Assembly: GCF_024498075.1 (NCBI RefSeq)
Contig: NZ_JANHOF010000002.1
Coordinates: forward strand, 602,431-666,430
Reading direction: 5' to 3'
Origin: Paenibacillus mendelii
Lineage (GTDB): Bacteria; Bacillota; Bacilli; Paenibacillales; Paenibacillaceae
DNA length: 64,000 nucleotides
Below the pieces are notes generated by a model. The model was not told the origin of the DNA and did not search any database. It saw only the letters and a list, made by a program, of their open reading frames with translations. A program made the position numbers and the translations under genes. Position 1 is the stretch's first letter; every line of letters starts with the position of its first letter. Of this stretch, positions 9,184 through 16,335 are shown one piece after another.

Positions 9184-9597
9184 CTCCACAAAACTTTAAG
9201 CCTATGCTTCCGAAGCGAGTTTTGTTACGAAGATTATCCAGAGAAGTCTTGCTCCACAAAACTTTAGCTATGCTTCCGAAGCGAAGTTTTGTTACGAAGA
9301 TTATCCAGAAGTCTTGCTCCACAAAACTTTAAGCCTATGCTTCCGAAGCGAGTTTTGTTACGAAGATTATCCAGAAGTCTTGCTCCACAAAACTTTAAGC
9401 CTATGCTTCCGAAGCGAGTTTTGTTACGAAGATTATCCAGAAGTCTTGCTCCACAAAACTTTAAGCCTATGCTTCCGAAGCGAGTTTTGTTACGAAGATT
9501 ATCCAGAAGTCTTGCTCCACAAAACTTTAAGCCTATGCTTCCGAAGCGAGTTTTGTTACGAAGATTATCCAGAAGTCTTGCTCCACAAAACTTTAAG
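9183..9597. repeat. Tandem array of 66-bp hairpin-forming repeats (six copies plus 18 bp)
   Basis: Copies start at 9183 (68 bp), 9251 (65 bp), 9316, 9382, 9448 and 9514 (66 bp each), with a partial copy at 9580-9597. The last four full copies are identical; the first two carry small indels. Each unit contains ACAAAACT ... AGTTTTGT as outer arms and GCTTC-CG-AAGC as a nested inner stem, so each copy can fold. The unit is a multiple of three, which keeps several frames open without being coding. The array begins at the last base of the pirin stop codon and its final partial copy ends in the AAGGAGG of the next gene. Confidence 0.93.
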
Positions 9598-9607
9598 GAG
9601 GTCCATT

Positions 9608-9943
9608 ATGCCCGAACAGGTGAATAAAAGACTGCTGATTAAACAAGTCATCGGGAGACTTTTGCTGGATACTTCCGTCACTGGTTGTCCGTTCACACTC
9701 GAACCAACCGGTGAGCATTGGACCGTGACGGTTCAGAATGTCCCGCTGCCTATCGGCGCAGAGGTGAAGCGCCTCGCAAACGATCTCAATCTCTTTTACT
9801 TTGAGGAGCTGCCCGGCTCCACTGCGCCGCGGAAGTGGTGGTTATACGACCGCCATCAGCCAGCGGTTGAATGGGATGAAGCTCGGCATAGTCTCAAGCT
9901 CACACTGGACTCGCGGGTATCCTATACGAACGAGAACGTTTGA
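9608..9943 (+). CDS. Conserved-looking small protein of unknown function
   Basis: 111 residues, not recognised. AAGGAGG stands seven bases before the ATG, so the start is well supported, and the gene sits 24 bases ahead of the NUDIX gene. The protein is soluble, rich in Trp and charged residues, with no signal peptide or membrane segment. Upstream open frame in the repeat array is an artefact of the 66-bp period. It probably shares a transcript with the NUDIX and csaA genes. Confidence 0.7.
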   Translation: MPEQVNKRLLIKQVIGRLLLDTSVTGCPFTLEPTGEHWTVTVQNVPLPIGAEVKRLANDLNLFYFEELPGSTAPRKWWLYDRHQPAVEWDEARHSLKLTLDSRVSYTNENV

Positions 9944-9967
9944 TTCTTGCCAAGAGGAGGCGATGCT

Positions 9968-10420
9968 GTGTTTATCGTGAATGTCGAGGTGGCTCTATAC
10001 CGGGAGCGTAAATGGTTAATTATCGAGCGTAATGATCCAGACACGCATGCTAACGGAGCACTTGCCTTTGTTGGCGGGAAGGTCAAGCTGGCGCATCATG
10101 ACGCTGATATATTAGAAAGAACGGCAAGACGCGAGGTTATGGAAGAGGTGGGGCTGGAGGTTAGCGGCCCCTTTCATTATGTACATAGCACTTTATCTGC
10201 TATGGATTCCGGAGAACCGGTTATAAACATCTTATTTCTGTGCGAAGCCGGGGAAGGAAAACCGTATCTAGCAAGTCCGGAAGAAATCGCAAACTTAAGC
10301 TGGATGACAACGGAGGAAGCATTATCCCATCCAAGGACTCCTGCTTATACCAAAGAAAACGTGAGACGCGCAGAGCGTCTTCGCCGTTCTATGAATCATG
10401 CTCAGGAGGTTTCTTACTAA
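9968..10420 (+). CDS. NUDIX hydrolase
   Basis: 150 residues. The NUDIX box is visible as [12 protein letters not shown] followed by [11 protein letters not shown]; the first Glu of the box seems replaced by Asp, with a somewhat stretched first loop. The family hydrolyses nucleoside diphosphates linked to another group; the substrate is not evident. The GTG start at 9968 is chosen because GAGGAGG precedes it by seven bases, whereas the longer frame starts within that site. The stop codon overlaps the csaA start (TAATG), which points to translational coupling. Confidence 0.85.
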   Translation: MFIVNVEVALYRERKWLIIERNDPDTHANGALAFVGGKVKLAHHDADILERTARREVMEEVGLEVSGPFHYVHSTLSAMDSGEPVINILFLCEAGEGKPYLASPEEIANLSWMTTEEALSHPRTPAYTKENVRRAERLRRSMNHAQEVSY

Positions 10421-10749
10421 TGGCCGAAATTGAAGATTTATTCAAGCTGGATATTCGAATCGGGACGATTATCGGCGCTGAGCCATTCCCAGAAGCTCGT
10501 ACTCCGGCTATTAAGCTGCAGATCGATTTTGGGGAGCTTGGCATCAAGCCGTCCAGTGCCCAGATTACACAACGCTATTCGCCTGATTTGCTGATTGGCC
10601 GTCAAGTAGCGGCCGTCGTTAATTTCCCCCCGCGCCGGGTTGCCGGTTTCAAGTCCGAGGTTCTCGTGCTGGGAGGCGTTCCTGTTGAAGGCGACGTCGT
10701 ACTGCTTCGCCCGGACGAATCTGTCCCGAATGGCACTCCAATAGCGTAA
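10420..10749 (+). CDS. csaA: CsaA, secretion-related chaperone
   Basis: 109 residues. The sequence aligns throughout with Bacillus subtilis Csa[54 protein letters not shown]. It is a small dimeric tRNA-binding-domain-fold protein that binds unfolded preproteins and has been linked to SecA-dependent export. The ATG at 10420 overlaps the stop of the NUDIX gene and has AGGAGG upstream. It is the last gene of the operon. Confidence 0.95.
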   Translation: MAEIEDLFKLDIRIGTIIGAEPFPEARTPAIKLQIDFGELGIKPSSAQITQRYSPDLLIGRQVAAVVNFPPRRVAGFKSEVLVLGGVPVEGDVVLLRPDESVPNGTPIA

Positions 10750-10761
10750 TAAGTCTTAGCT

Positions 10762-10800
10762 CAAGAGCAGGCAGACCCCTTCGTCCGCCTGCTCTTATTA
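10762..10800. terminator. Terminator behind csaA
   Basis: AGAGCAGGC pairs perfectly with GCCTGCTCT across a 14-base loop and is followed by TATTA. It separates the csaA operon from the convergent MBL gene and could serve both. Confidence 0.75.
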
Positions 10801-10871
10801 TGAAGGCCCATCTTTCCTGCAGCCAAATCTTGATACGAGTCCCCGCTCCGCCGGCCATTCATCCAAAACGC

Positions 10872-11531
10872 TCATTGCTGCAAATAAACCTTCATTTGCT
10901 CCGCAGGAGCAAGCACCGGCCCGCCATGGCAGACCTCAAGCCGCTTGGGCCGCAGCTCGCTTACGATCCTGCTGCTCCGCATCGCTTCATCCATATCCGC
11001 CGTGAACATCGCCATGGGCTTGCGAAGCTTTCCTCTCTTCGAGGTAAACAAGTCTCCCGCCAGCAGCACACCATCTTGCTCGTGGTAATACACTACATGT
11101 CCGGGCGAATGCCCCGGGGTAAAATGCGGCTTCAAGCTGCCCACTCCCGCGAGTTGTCCCTCCTGCATTTCTTGAAGCGCCTTCGCAACTCCTTTCCTCA
11201 CGGATTGTGCGGCTTTCTTACGGCGTGGATAGGCAGCATCTCCCTCCATATAAGGCATCTCAATATGATGCACATAGATCGGAACAGACCTCTCCTTCAA
11301 AATACGTTCCACTGCGCCTACATGATCGGAATGCCCATGTGTCAGCAAAATGGCTTTAAGCGGTCCTGCATTCAGCCTGTCAATGAATGATAAGATTCCT
11401 TTGGCCATGCCGGGAATGCCAGCATCGATCAGGACGACACCATCCTCCTCTTTGACAACCCACACGGTGACAGGGATAAGCATCCACGTTCGTAGGCTCC
11501 ATACATGCTTCGATATTTGTTCGATCTTCAT
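10872..11531 (-). CDS. MBL-fold metallo-hydrolase
   Basis: 219 residues. The metallo-beta-lactamase zinc motif HGHSDH is at 65-70, with downstream His (HSPGH, around 142-146) and Asp (LLAGDLF) ligands. It is a cytosolic hydrolase of the glyoxalase II/lactonase-like branch; the substrate is unknown. GGAGG lies seven bases before the ATG. A consensus-like promoter and a 29-bp palindrome stand just upstream, so expression is probably repressor-controlled. Confidence 0.9.
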   Translation of the reverse strand: MKIEQISKHVWSLRTWMLIPVTVWVVKEEDGVVLIDAGIPGMAKGILSFIDRLNAGPLKAILLTHGHSDHVGAVERILKERSVPIYVHHIEMPYMEGDAAYPRRKKAAQSVRKGVAKALQEMQEGQLAGVGSLKPHFTPGHSPGHVVYYHEQDGVLLAGDLFTSKRGKLRKPMAMFTADMDEAMRSSRIVSELRPKRLEVCHGGPVLAPAEQMKVYLQQ

Positions 11532-11555
11532 CTGATTTCCTCCGTTTCATTTTCA

Positions 11556-11584
11556 ATAACCATTGGTTACTAACCGATGGTTAT
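11556..11584 (-). promoter_or_regulatory. Palindromic operator of the MBL gene
   Basis: Left arm ATAACCATTGGTTA and right arm TAACCGATGGTTAT match in 13 of 14 positions around one central base. It starts immediately downstream of the -10 box and covers the transcription start region, the usual place for a TetR- or MarR-type repressor site. No such regulator is encoded nearby. Confidence 0.7.
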
Positions 11585-11613
11585 AATATATCGTGCCTTC
11601 TTTCAGCTGTCAA
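11585..11613 (-). promoter_or_regulatory. Sigma-A type promoter of the MBL gene
   Basis: Minus-strand -35 TTGACA (11608-11613), 17-base spacer, -10 TATATT (11585-11590), placed about 55 bases before the start codon. Confidence 0.75.
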
Positions 11614-11727
11614 TCCTTTTTCCTTCGTACAAGTTCGTTTAATCAACAAACGTAATGGTGAATATATACCATCATAGAGGTCCGTTACCTATCTCAACGA
11701 TTGAATGCCAAGAAGGAGGGAATCTAC

Positions 11728-12483
11728 ATGTATACCCGAAACGTATATCGCCTGTGGAACATCTTCGGAATACTTGCCGTCATCGTCATTAACGCCTTAG
11801 CCAATCTACTGTCGATTAACGGAAAAACAACCGGTGAGTTATCCGCTAAATACCCCGTTCTCATTACGCCAGCCGGATACGCATTCTCCATTTGGACGCT
11901 CATCTATGTGCTGTTGATCGGATTTGCTATTTATCAAGCTAGAAGAAGAGCAATGGATCGAACAACGGTTAAGAGTATCGGACCCTGGTTCCTATTCAGC
12001 TGCGTGTTGAATATGGCCTGGATCATCGTCTGGCATTATGAATATGTGACGAGCAGTGTTTTTGTCATGCTCGCTCTTCTTATTACATTAATCGTCATCT
12101 ACTCACGCGTTCAATCCGCCACCTCTGCCCCGACGACAGGGGAGCGAATTCTGGTGCAGCTGCCTTTCAGCATCTATCTTGGGTGGATTAGCATCGCTAC
12201 GATTGTCAACGTTACCGTGGCTCTCTATAAATTAGGCTGGGAAGGATTTGGATTATCCGCTTCTGCATGGACCGTCATTCTTCTCGCTCTTGCGACACTT
12301 CTCGCACTGGTGATCGGAGGAATCTATGGCGATCCGTTCTACGTACTCGTGTTGGTATGGGCATTCATCGCCATTGCAGTTAAGCAGCAGGAGAACAACA
12401 CGGTCGCCGCTGCTGCTAGCATCGCCGCCGGCCTGCTTGCGGTTTACGCCATCTGGATCGCAATCCGTAAGTTCCGGAGATAG
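11728..12483 (+). CDS. TspO/MBR-like (tryptophan-rich sensory) membrane protein
   Basis: 251 residues, with about seven to eight hydrophobic membrane segments and the core blocks YPVLITPAGYAFSIWTLIY, CVLNMAWIIVWHY and PFSIYLGWISIATIVN. These resemble the long TspO-related proteins of bacilli, annotated as tryptophan-rich sensory proteins; classical TspO is shorter (~160 residues). A porphyrin or other hydrophobic ligand is likely by family, not shown. The ATG at 11728 has AGAAGGAGGG upstream; the longer frame starts at a TTG before that site. It is followed by its own terminator. Confidence 0.65.
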   Translation: MYTRNVYRLWNIFGILAVIVINALANLLSINGKTTGELSAKYPVLITPAGYAFSIWTLIYVLLIGFAIYQARRRAMDRTTVKSIGPWFLFSCVLNMAWIIVWHYEYVTSSVFVMLALLITLIVIYSRVQSATSAPTTGERILVQLPFSIYLGWISIATIVNVTVALYKLGWEGFGLSASAWTVILLALATLLALVIGGIYGDPFYVLVLVWAFIAIAVKQQENNTVAAAASIAAGLLAVYAIWIAIRKFRR

Positions 12484-12505
12484 ATAGTTAATCTGGTTGT
12501 TCTAT

Positions 12506-12546
12506 AAAGAGGCTTAGCCCTGCTGCGGCGGGGTTAAGCCTCTTTC
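12506..12546 (+). terminator. Terminator behind the TspO-like gene
   Basis: AAAGAGGCTTA(G)CCC and its complement GGGTTAAGCCTCTTT form a stem of about 17 bp with few wobbles and a short loop, followed by CACTATGG. The flanking A- and T-rich ends suit termination in both directions. Confidence 0.75.
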
Positions 12547-12669
12547 ACTATGGTGTATGCCATATTTATCCACCAAGCAATATGGAGGAATTGTAAAGAA
12601 AACTAAGGAAATAACAGCATATAGGCAGTTAACTTGTACCAATCACTGTTTTTGCAATTTTCTGAATAT

Positions 12670-12697
12670 TTACATAATTGTGCATCCCCCTTACAAT
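12670..12697 (+). promoter_or_regulatory. Possible promoter ahead of the 47-bp repeat array
   Basis: TTACAT (12670-12675), a 16-base spacer and TACAAT (12692-12697). It points into the hairpin array 100 bases downstream. A nine-codon frame with AAAGGGG ahead of it (ATG at 12775) lies in between. No larger gene follows, so if active it would make a structured non-coding transcript. Confidence 0.35.
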
Positions 12698-12803
12698 AAA
12701 GACATATCATTCAACTTCAGTTTCGCAGATGAGCTGGAGAGGGATGATGCACTACACCGAAAGGGGATAGTCCAATGAAGCAGGTTAGCGAAACATGTCT
12801 CTG

Positions 12804-13131
12804 AACTGCAACCGTTAGATCCGAGATTTATCGGAGCTCGGTTGACAGTAAACTGCAACCGTTAGATCCGAGATTTATCGGAGCTCGGTTGACAGTAAAC
12901 TGCAACCGTTAGATCCGAGATTTATCGGAGCTCGGTTGACAGTAAACTGCAACCGTTAGATCCGAGATTTATCGGAGCCCGGTTGACAGTAAACTGCAAC
13001 CGTTAGGTCCGAAGTTAATCGGAACTCGGTTGGTAGTAACTGCAACCGTTAGGGCCGTAATTAATCGGAACTCGGTTGGCAGTAACTGCAATCGATAGGT
13101 CCAGAGTTTACACGGACTCGGTTGACAGCAA
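12804..13131. repeat. Tandem array of seven 47-bp hairpin repeats
   Basis: Copies start at 12804, 12851, 12898, 12945, 12992 (47-bp steps), 13038 and 13084 (46-bp steps). Each unit contains CAACCG ... CGGTTG as outer arms and TCCGA ... TCGGA as inner arms. The first four copies are nearly identical; the last three diverge, yet pairing is kept (inner arm shortened to CCG/CGG in copy 6, a G-U pair in the outer arm of copy 7). The array lies in a stretch with no gene from 12546 to about 13467. Confidence 0.93.
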
Positions 13132-13158
13132 AGGAAAGAATTTGGAAAGGAGTAAGCA

Positions 13159-13236
13159 ATGTGCTTGCTTGAGACATGTGGGAACCCAAGAACTAGGATG
13201 AAACTTTTCGAAGTGATGATGACCGGTTATTATTAG
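13159..13236 (+). CDS. Possible 25-residue small ORF
   Basis: AAAGGAG stands seven bases before an ATG that opens a 25-codon frame (MCLLETCGNPRTR...). The peptide is not recognised and there is no membrane segment. It directly follows the 47-bp array. The only support is the ribosome binding site, so it may be chance. Confidence 0.25.
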   Translation: MCLLETCGNPRTRMKLFEVMMTGYY

Positions 13237-13297
13237 GCAACGCGAGTTGTGTTGAACGGAGTGTGTCAGTAACAATTGAATAGTATGGATTGGATGA

Positions 13298-13339
13298 AAT
13301 AGGGATTTCGGTTGTCATTGGACAAGCGAAATCCCTATT
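13298..13339. repeat. Inverted repeat with 13-bp perfect stem
   Basis: AATAGGGATTTCG (13298-13310) pairs with CGAAATCCCTATT (13327-13339) over a 16-base loop. It lies between the 47-bp array and the transaldolase remnant. The tail is not T-rich, so it may be a repeat element and not a terminator. Nothing else is seen from 13237 to 13467. Confidence 0.6.
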
Positions 13340-13466
13340 ATCGTTGGTCTGTAATTTCCAGCAAGCATTGCAAGCCCAAGTTAGCTTTACATAAAAAACA
13401 GACGCTCTCTATACAAAGACGGCCTGTTTCGACACGCATGCACATAAGTCTATGGAGTCCTGAAGC

Positions 13467-13709
13467 TCATTTACCCATTTTGCCCCAATCACACAAGAAC
13501 CGATATCGATGTCGTTCAGCGGATGCTTCCAAAGCGATCGCAGCAGTGAGACAGGAATTGCAGCAATATGGCCGCCGGCAATAGCTGCCTGCACCACATG
13601 GCCTACGTTACGAATGATGGCAACGATAATCTCTGTAATTATCGATGACCGTGCGCAGCTCAATCAGCCTCATGCCGTCTACTGCGCTATCATCAAGTCT
13701 TCCGACGAA
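13467..13709 (-). pseudogene. Decayed fructose-6-phosphate aldolase/transaldolase (C-terminal remnant)
   Basis: Minus-strand translation gives pieces of the small transaldolase family (FSA/TalC type) in successive frames: [17 protein letters not shown] and TVIDNY in one frame, then [26 protein letters not shown] and [12 protein letters not shown] in another, then [10 protein letters not shown] and a stop in a third. These line up in order with the last ~80 residues of the family, so at least two frameshifts separate them. The N-terminal two thirds, including the Schiff-base lysine, is missing upstream of 13709. It is a truncated, non-functional relic. Confidence 0.75.
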
Positions 13710-13813
13710 CAGCACTCCTCATGATTGGTCATCGCTTGACCTCTCCTTTTAGTTTACTCCTTTTTCTAACCATCTCATAACGAAAATAATACTTTACCCC
13801 GGACGAAAGTGGA

Positions 13814-13863
13814 TTGACTTCCGATCTTTAATTAGATTAATATCTAATTAGATAATTATCTAA
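13814..13863 (+). promoter_or_regulatory. Promoter with two operator dyads of the ArsR-type regulator
   Basis: A TTGACT box (13814-13819) and a TAATAT box (13838-13843) are overlapped by two adjacent AT-rich palindromes: AATTAGAT-TAAT-ATCTAATT (13830-13849) and TTAGAT-AATT-ATCTAA (13848-13863). The shared TTAGAT/ATCTAA half-sites on the -10 region fit autorepression by the downstream regulator. Confidence 0.6.
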
Positions 13864-13888
13864 ATAAAGAAGGTTGTGATCCATAATC

Positions 13889-14497
13889 ATGATGCAGCTG
13901 GATAAAATCGTCGGCTACCACAAAGCACTTGCAGATCCGACACGTGTTCGAATATTAATCTTATTGGCGGATGGGGAGCTGACAGGCCAGGCACTCGCAG
14001 AGAAGCTCTGTCTCTCGCCTGCAACGGTCACTCATCATGCTGCGAAGCTGCGCGCTGTCAGCCTCATTAATGAACGGCGGGACAAGAACGCGATTTTCTT
14101 TTCATTAAATATGTATTTTTTGAAGCAGTATGCGGGTGCCATGCAGCGATTGTTTGACCGCCCAACTGATGAATTAAAGGAGAACGAGCCGATGGATGAG
14201 AAGAATGAACGATTGAAGCAGTCCGTCCTAAGAAACTTTATAACCTCCGAAGGCAGGCTCAAGCATATCCCCGCTCAGCTGAAGAAGAAGCGCATTGTAC
14301 TGGAGTATCTGGCCGAGCAGCTAGAGCCCGGAAGATCTTACAAGGAAAAAGAAATAAACGAGTTTATTCAGCAGTTTCATCCCGATTTCGCCACAATTCG
14401 AAGAGAGTTTATTATGCACGCTTATCTATTTCGTGAGCAGGAGATCTACGAACGAAACCCTCGGGATATGTGGGAGAAATGGGAAACATTAACGTGA
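13889..14497 (+). CDS. ArsR-type transcriptional regulator with DUF2087 domain
   Basis: 202 residues. Residues ~8-75 form an ArsR/SmtB winged helix (KALADPTRVRILILLADGEL, LSPATVTHHAAKL); no Cys metal site is visible in the recognition region. Residues ~110-195 are a DUF2087 domain (RNFITSEGRLKHIPAQLKKK, EPGRSYKEKEINEFI, FATIRREFIM). This two-domain type is common in bacilli and the effector is unknown. The ribosome binding site (AGAAGG) is somewhat distant. Two palindromes over its own promoter suggest autoregulation. No obvious target gene is beside it, unless it is the M14 peptidase. Confidence 0.87.
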   Translation: MMQLDKIVGYHKALADPTRVRILILLADGELTGQALAEKLCLSPATVTHHAAKLRAVSLINERRDKNAIFFSLNMYFLKQYAGAMQRLFDRPTDELKENEPMDEKNERLKQSVLRNFITSEGRLKHIPAQLKKKRIVLEYLAEQLEPGRSYKEKEINEFIQQFHPDFATIRREFIMHAYLFREQEIYERNPRDMWEKWETLT

Positions 14498-14578
14498 CCA
14501 TAGTCTTCTATTATTCGAAAGCAAGGTTCTTTCGATATAATTAGGACAACGAAACGGATCGTATTGGAAGGATTTAGG

Positions 14579-14627
14579 CCTATAATGTCGAATTAAGTCA
14601 TCCTCACCCAAAATTCGACATTATAGG
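14579..14627. repeat. Perfect 16-bp inverted repeat carrying the ribosome binding site of the M14 gene
   Basis: CCTATAATGTCGAATT (14579-14594) and its exact complement (14612-14627) frame a 17-base loop. The end of the right arm (TAGGAG) is the only ribosome-binding-site-like sequence before the ATG at 14643. As RNA the hairpin would tuck that site into a stem. Confidence 0.8.
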
Positions 14628-14642
14628 AGCGACTTAAGTCTT

Positions 14643-16157
14643 ATGCAGCCTTACACACAGCAACATACCCGTCATCCATTCCGCTGGATAGCCTTGCTTT
14701 GCGCAATTACCCTTCTCTGCATCGCTGTACCGAGTACACCACCTGCCCATGGTGCTTCATCGACCATTGTCAAACCGCAGCAAATCTATACCTATGACCG
14801 TATGAGCGCCGATCTGCAGCTGCTTGCAGCCCGTTATCCCGAACTCATTCATATTGGTTCCGCCGGCGAGAGTGAATACGGCCGCGAGCTGTGGACCGCC
14901 GAAATTGGCAAAGGCCCCGCCGTCATTCTGCTGCTCGGCTCCCATCATGCCCGGGAATGGATTACGACCGTCACCATGATGACGCTGATGGAACAGATGG
15001 CCGTTCAATATGATAACAATGCCGCCACCCCAGACGGGTATAATGCCCGCGATCTATTGGACAGAGTTACGTTCAAGTTGGTGCCGATGGTCAATCCGGA
15101 CGGCGTAACCCTGCAGCAATTGGGCTTGTCGGCCTTCCCTGCCTCCGATCACGCATCACTCCTGCGCATGAACGGAGGAAGCACGAATTTCAAACGATGG
15201 AAAGCCAATGCGAAGGGAATTGACCTGAATCGCCAATATCCAGCCAATTGGGCCAACATTCGCAACCCTTCACCCGGTCCTCATTATATGAATTACAAGG
15301 GTAAGCAGCCTCTGCAGGCAAAGGAAGCCAAAGCGATGTATGAGCTTGCCCGCTCCATCCAACCGGAAATTGCGGTTGCCTATCATAGCTCAGGCGAGAT
15401 TCTATACTGGAATTTCAAGACCAAGCCAGCTAACCTTGCACGGGATCATCAATTCGCATCCTCTTATGCGAAGCTTACCGGCTACCATCTGGTCCAGCCG
15501 ACGCCAAATCCGTCCGGAGGCGGATTCACCGACTGGTTCATCCAGGATTTCGGCCGTCCCGGGCTAACGCCGGAGCTTGGCCGGTCGGCTGGGGAAACAC
15601 ATGTCCCCCTATCGGAATGGCCCCGAATTTGGGGACAGCACAAGCACACGGGCTGGTTGCTCGCCCAAATCGGTTACGACCTGTGGCTGCAGCGTCAGCA
15701 GGCGGCTTCTCTCACCTCCAATATCCGGTTGACGACAGCCGAAACCAGCTATTTGTTTCCGGATTTAAAGTCGAAGCAAGCCGGTCGTCTTGCTCCCGGG
15801 CGTTACACAACAATTCACTTGAAAGGCGATTGGTTGGAAGTACGGACCGCAGACGGCTCTAGCTGGATCTCATCGCGAGCCGTATTGAGCGGCCCTTATG
15901 AGAAGACGGAGAACATGACTGTAACAATCGGTCCTGATACCCCTCTGCATGATTCGCCGCTCGTTGCGGCTCCATCGAGCATTCAGTTGACCAAGCAGAC
16001 AGTAATTGTACGCGAGAGATGGAAGGGCTGGCTGTTCATTGAGACGACCAGCGGCATGCGCTGGTTGAAAGAGTCGGACCTGCCCGAGCAAAAGCCGGGT
16101 GCGGAAGCTCCGAACGGAAACGTTGACGAAGTGCCTGCCGAGTCAAAATCAAAGTAA
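14643..16157 (+). CDS. Secreted M14 zinc carboxypeptidase with C-terminal SH3-like repeats
   Basis: 504 residues. Residues 1-38 are a signal peptide (AIPST..PAHGA). The M14 domain (~45-345) has zinc ligands His102, Glu105 (HHAREW) and His248 (AYHSSGE), the GIDLNRQYPANW substrate-binding block and the catalytic Glu311 (TPELGRS). Residues ~375-485 hold two SH3-like repeats ending in SSWISSRAV and MRWLKESDL, probably cell-wall binding. Relatives cleave peptidoglycan stem peptides (gamma-D-glutamyl-diaminopimelate) or peptides. The start is the only suitable ATG; its ribosome binding site lies within a hairpin arm. Confidence 0.9.
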   Translation: MQPYTQQHTRHPFRWIALLCAITLLCIAVPSTPPAHGASSTIVKPQQIYTYDRMSADLQLLAARYPELIHIGSAGESEYGRELWTAEIGKGPAVILLLGSHHAREWITTVTMMTLMEQMAVQYDNNAATPDGYNARDLLDRVTFKLVPMVNPDGVTLQQLGLSAFPASDHASLLRMNGGSTNFKRWKANAKGIDLNRQYPANWANIRNPSPGPHYMNYKGKQPLQAKEAKAMYELARSIQPEIAVAYHSSGEILYWNFKTKPANLARDHQFASSYAKLTGYHLVQPTPNPSGGGFTDWFIQDFGRPGLTPELGRSAGETHVPLSEWPRIWGQHKHTGWLLAQIGYDLWLQRQQAASLTSNIRLTTAETSYLFPDLKSKQAGRLAPGRYTTIHLKGDWLEVRTADGSSWISSRAVLSGPYEKTENMTVTIGPDTPLHDSPLVAAPSSIQLTKQTVIVRERWKGWLFIETTSGMRWLKESDLPEQKPGAEAPNGNVDEVPAESKSK

Positions 16158-16202
16158 ACTCCTGCTAGCCAAGATTGGCTCTATCACCGCCATTCATACA
16201 AT

Positions 16203-16246
16203 AAGCCCCAATGAGAATCAGCTAATGCTGCTCCTCATTGGGGCTT
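16203..16246. terminator. Terminator between M14 gene and sugar ABC operon
   Basis: AAGCCCCAATGAG (16203-16215) and its exact complement (16234-16246) form a 13-bp stem. Tails TTTCGTC (plus) and TTATTGT (minus) allow use by both convergent transcripts. Confidence 0.7.
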
Positions 16247-16335
16247 TCGTCTATGAGCTCATATGTGAAGAACATCGAGTGAAACAGGATGAAAGATTCT
16301 GAAGAACACAGCAGTACGAGCTCCAATCATACGGA

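Noticed and set aside
9289..9943. Long repeat-containing reading frames (22-residue peptide repeats) across the 66-bp array
   Set aside because: The frames stay open only because the unit length is a multiple of three. The supported gene start is the ATG at 9608 behind AAGGAGG.
12557..12778. 73-codon frame after the TspO-like gene
   Set aside because: No ribosome binding site, low-complexity translation, and it covers a probable promoter.
12804..13131. CRISPR array
   Set aside because: Units are directly adjacent without unique spacers and no cas gene is present. The same holds for the 66-bp array at 9183-9597.
13312..13584. 90-codon plus-strand frame
   Set aside because: It is antisense to the transaldolase remnant, which explains the sequence conservation better.
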